64,000 nucleotides of DNA from Streptomyces verrucosisporus (lineage in GTDB: Bacteria; Actinomycetota; Actinomycetes; Streptomycetales; Streptomycetaceae). The notes below the pieces were generated by a model. It searched no databases. It was given only the letters and a program-made list of their open reading frames with translations, and was not told where the DNA came from. Location of the stretch: the NCBI RefSeq assembly GCF_017114865.1, contig NZ_JADEYH010000011.1, positions 107,253 through 171,252 on the forward strand. The letters run 5' to 3'. Position numbers and translations under genes: made by a program. This document shows positions 62,468-64,000 of the stretch, piece after piece. How positions within the stretch are numbered: position 1 is the stretch's first letter; the number at the start of each line of letters is the position of its first letter.

Positions 62468-64000
62468 GTGTCGTTCGACGAAGAGTGGGCCCGGCTCGTG
62501 GCGAAGGCCACGCGCGAGCAGGCGGCCCGCACCCGTCCCAACACACTCGACGGAGGCGAGGGCGGTGGCGGCGCGGACAAGACCCTCCACGTCACCCCGG
62601 GCGAGCTCATCAAACGCGCGGGTAAGACAGACACCATCCGCGGCAACTTCGCCAAAGCGGACAACGCCGTCATCGAGAAGACCGAGGAAGTTCCCGGCGG
62701 GCTTAAGGGCTTCAAGTCCGCCGCCGCTTTCACGACCTTCCAGGAACGCCGGGAGGAGCAGATGAAGTATCTCCAGGGATTGCTGGACAACGGAGTGGCC
62801 AAGTGGAAGAACCTGCCGGGCAAGTTCACCACCATCGCCACCTCCTTCAAGACCGAGGTGTCCGGTGCCCTGCTCGCCTCCGACTGGGCAGGGGAGGCGG
62901 CGAAGGCCGCGTTCAAGAAGTTCGATCAAGTGCAGAAGCAGATGGGGAACGCCGCGGAGGAGGCCGGCGACGTCCACCGACTGCTCGACAGCGCTCTGGA
63001 GAGCTTCCGCTCCGCCCAGAAACGACTCCGGAACATCGCCGATGAAGTCTCCGAGGACAGGAACCTCAAGCTCTCCTCCGCCGGGCTCGTGTACCTGGAC
63101 CCGGACGACAAGAAGAAACCCGAGCGGCTCGCCGTCCTCAAGCAGGCCTACGAGGACGTGATCCGCGGGTACAACGACCGCGTCAAATCAGCCCTCGAAG
63201 ACGCCACCGAGGCGGACACCGCGCTGCACTGGGCGCTCTCCCAGGACCCCAACGGGCGCTCCCCCGGCTTCCACCCCGACATGTTCCGCGGCATCCGGGA
63301 GGCCCAGCAGGGACAGGGCCGGGCCCGCAAGGACGCCGACACACTCGTCGAGCTCACCTCTCTCGGTCCCGGCATCACCGACGAACAGCTCGAACAGTTC
63401 AACCGTCTGGCCCGGAAGCACGAGGGCGATCCCTACTTCGCCGAACGGTTCGCCGTCAGAACGGGTCCCGAGGGCACCCTGCGCTTCTGGCAGGGCATCG
63501 CCGACCAGCGCCATCACTCCGACAAGGACGCGCTGAAGACCTTGGCCGGCATCCAGAAATCCCTGTCCCACACCCTTGCCACCGCATCCCACTCCCAGAG
63601 CGAAGCCATGCAGGAATGGAAGAAGAAGATGATTGGCCTCGGGGAAGAACGAATCTACTTCATCCATTCAGGCGAGACGGCGATGTTGCCGAGCCAGGGG
63701 TCCTACGGTTTCTCCATCATGAGCAGCATCATGCGCCACGGCGAGTACGAAACCGAATTCCTGAAGGACTACGGAAAAGAGTTGTACAGCTTCGAAATGA
63801 AGCACGAAGGCAACCTCAAAGAACTCTGGTACGTAGATGACCGTAAAGCTCGACTTAGCTTCGGAAGCGACTCAGGAAACGACCCGATGGCCGGCTACAT
63901 GGAAGCCTTGGGACATAACCCAGAGGCATCCAAGGAGATGTTCCTGCGGGAAGGGGAGAAAAAGGGAGACCCTGAAGAAGAGGTTAAAGAGAGACTGAGA
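62468..64000 (+). CDS. Large helical Streptomyces-type protein, 3' truncated by the window edge
   Basis: Open for 511 codons to the window end. From GTG (MSFDEEWARLVAKATREQAA) with AGGGG upstream, residues 1-105 resemble a small helical WXG100-like partner protein (LIKRAGKTDTIRGNFAKADNAVIEK, TTFQERREEQMKYLQGLL). From about 110 (AKWKNLPGKFTTIATSFKTEV, SDWAGEAAKAAFKKFD) it resembles a separate family of long Streptomyces proteins, with GPGITDEQLEQFNRLARK and DPMAGYMEALGHNPEASKEMF further on. Those are normally two neighbouring genes, so this looks like a fusion. G+C falls and AAA/GAA codons rise after about 63,600. The C-terminus is missing. A role in contact-dependent secretion or toxicity is possible, not shown. 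Confidence 0.75.
   Translation, partial: MSFDEEWARLVAKATREQAARTRPNTLDGGEGGGGADKTLHVTPGELIKRAGKTDTIRGNFAKADNAVIEKTEEVPGGLKGFKSAAAFTTFQERREEQMKYLQGLLDNGVAKWKNLPGKFTTIATSFKTEVSGALLASDWAGEAAKAAFKKFDQVQKQMGNAAEEAGDVHRLLDSALESFRSAQKRLRNIADEVSEDRNLKLSSAGLVYLDPDDKKKPERLAVLKQAYEDVIRGYNDRVKSALEDATEADTALHWALSQDPNGRSPGFHPDMFRGIREAQQGQGRARKDADTLVELTSLGPGITDEQLEQFNRLARKHEGDPYFAERFAVRTGPEGTLRFWQGIADQRHHSDKDALKTLAGIQKSLSHTLATASHSQSEAMQEWKKKMIGLGEERIYFIHSGETAMLPSQGSYGFSIMSSIMRHGEYETEFLKDYGKELYSFEMKHEGNLKELWYVDDRKARLSFGSDSGNDPMAGYMEALGHNPEASKEMFLREGEKKGDPEEEVKERLR

Overview
The window is high-G+C actinobacterial chromosome, almost certainly Streptomyces. It has frequent GTG/TTG starts, strong G+C third-position bias, a ribosomal/nus/sec block with interleaved tRNA genes, two nuo loci, KorAB and menaquinone genes. 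It reads as a core-chromosome segment: no insertion sequence, CRISPR array, prophage or integrase was seen. Genes run to the last base, where a low-G+C ORF is cut by the window edge. Family calls and comparisons with other actinobacteria come from memory of those families, not from a search.

Layout. 1-4.9 kb (minus): the 5' tip of rpoB, then rplL, rplJ, rplA, rplK, nusG, secE and tRNA-Trp, with several hairpins that divide the transcription units. 5.1-7.6 kb (plus): an aspartate-type aminotransferase and an adenosine/aminodeoxyfutalosine deaminase. 7.7-10.4 kb (minus): murB, a hadB/hadA-like dehydratase pair, rpmG, tRNA-Met and tRNA-Thr. 10.6-15.8 kb (mostly plus): an amidohydrolase-like protein, an NAD(P)-binding protein, a membrane-protein gene frameshifted by an exact 8-bp duplication, tRNA-Tyr (minus), yajQ, a lipoprotein and a membrane-anchored Mrr-like nuclease. 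15.8-17.1 kb (minus): yccF and htpX.

17.2-27.2 kb (minus): a second, partial complex I locus in the order nuoA2-B2-C2-H2-I2-J2-K2-L2-M2-N2. It has no nuoD, E, F or G. Divergently, 27.4-32.8 kb (plus) carries a two-component pair and korAB (2-oxoglutarate:ferredoxin oxidoreductase). 33-42 kb: a RarD/EamA exporter, a secreted M28 aminopeptidase with a C-terminal P-domain, a CGNR regulator divergent from a VOC protein with an operator between them, a truncated ABC ATPase, a LolA-like envelope protein, a polyprenyl diphosphate synthase, fumarylacetoacetase and a lipoprotein.

42.2-58.4 kb (minus): a complete 14-gene nuoA-N operon, nearly all of it translationally coupled, with a Rex-type operator beside its promoter. 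59.2-62.2 kb: a secreted NlpC/P60 protein, a geranylgeranyl-reductase family flavoprotein and menG. 62.5 kb to the end: a large helical Streptomyces-type protein, 3' truncated.

How they fit together. Much of the window is respiratory: two NADH-dehydrogenase-type loci, a ferredoxin-reducing oxidoreductase, and menaquinone tail synthesis, ring methylation, tail reduction and possibly a futalosine-pathway deaminase. The partial nuo2 locus opposite korAB suggests, as inference, a ferredoxin-fed or NuoD-sharing complex I variant.
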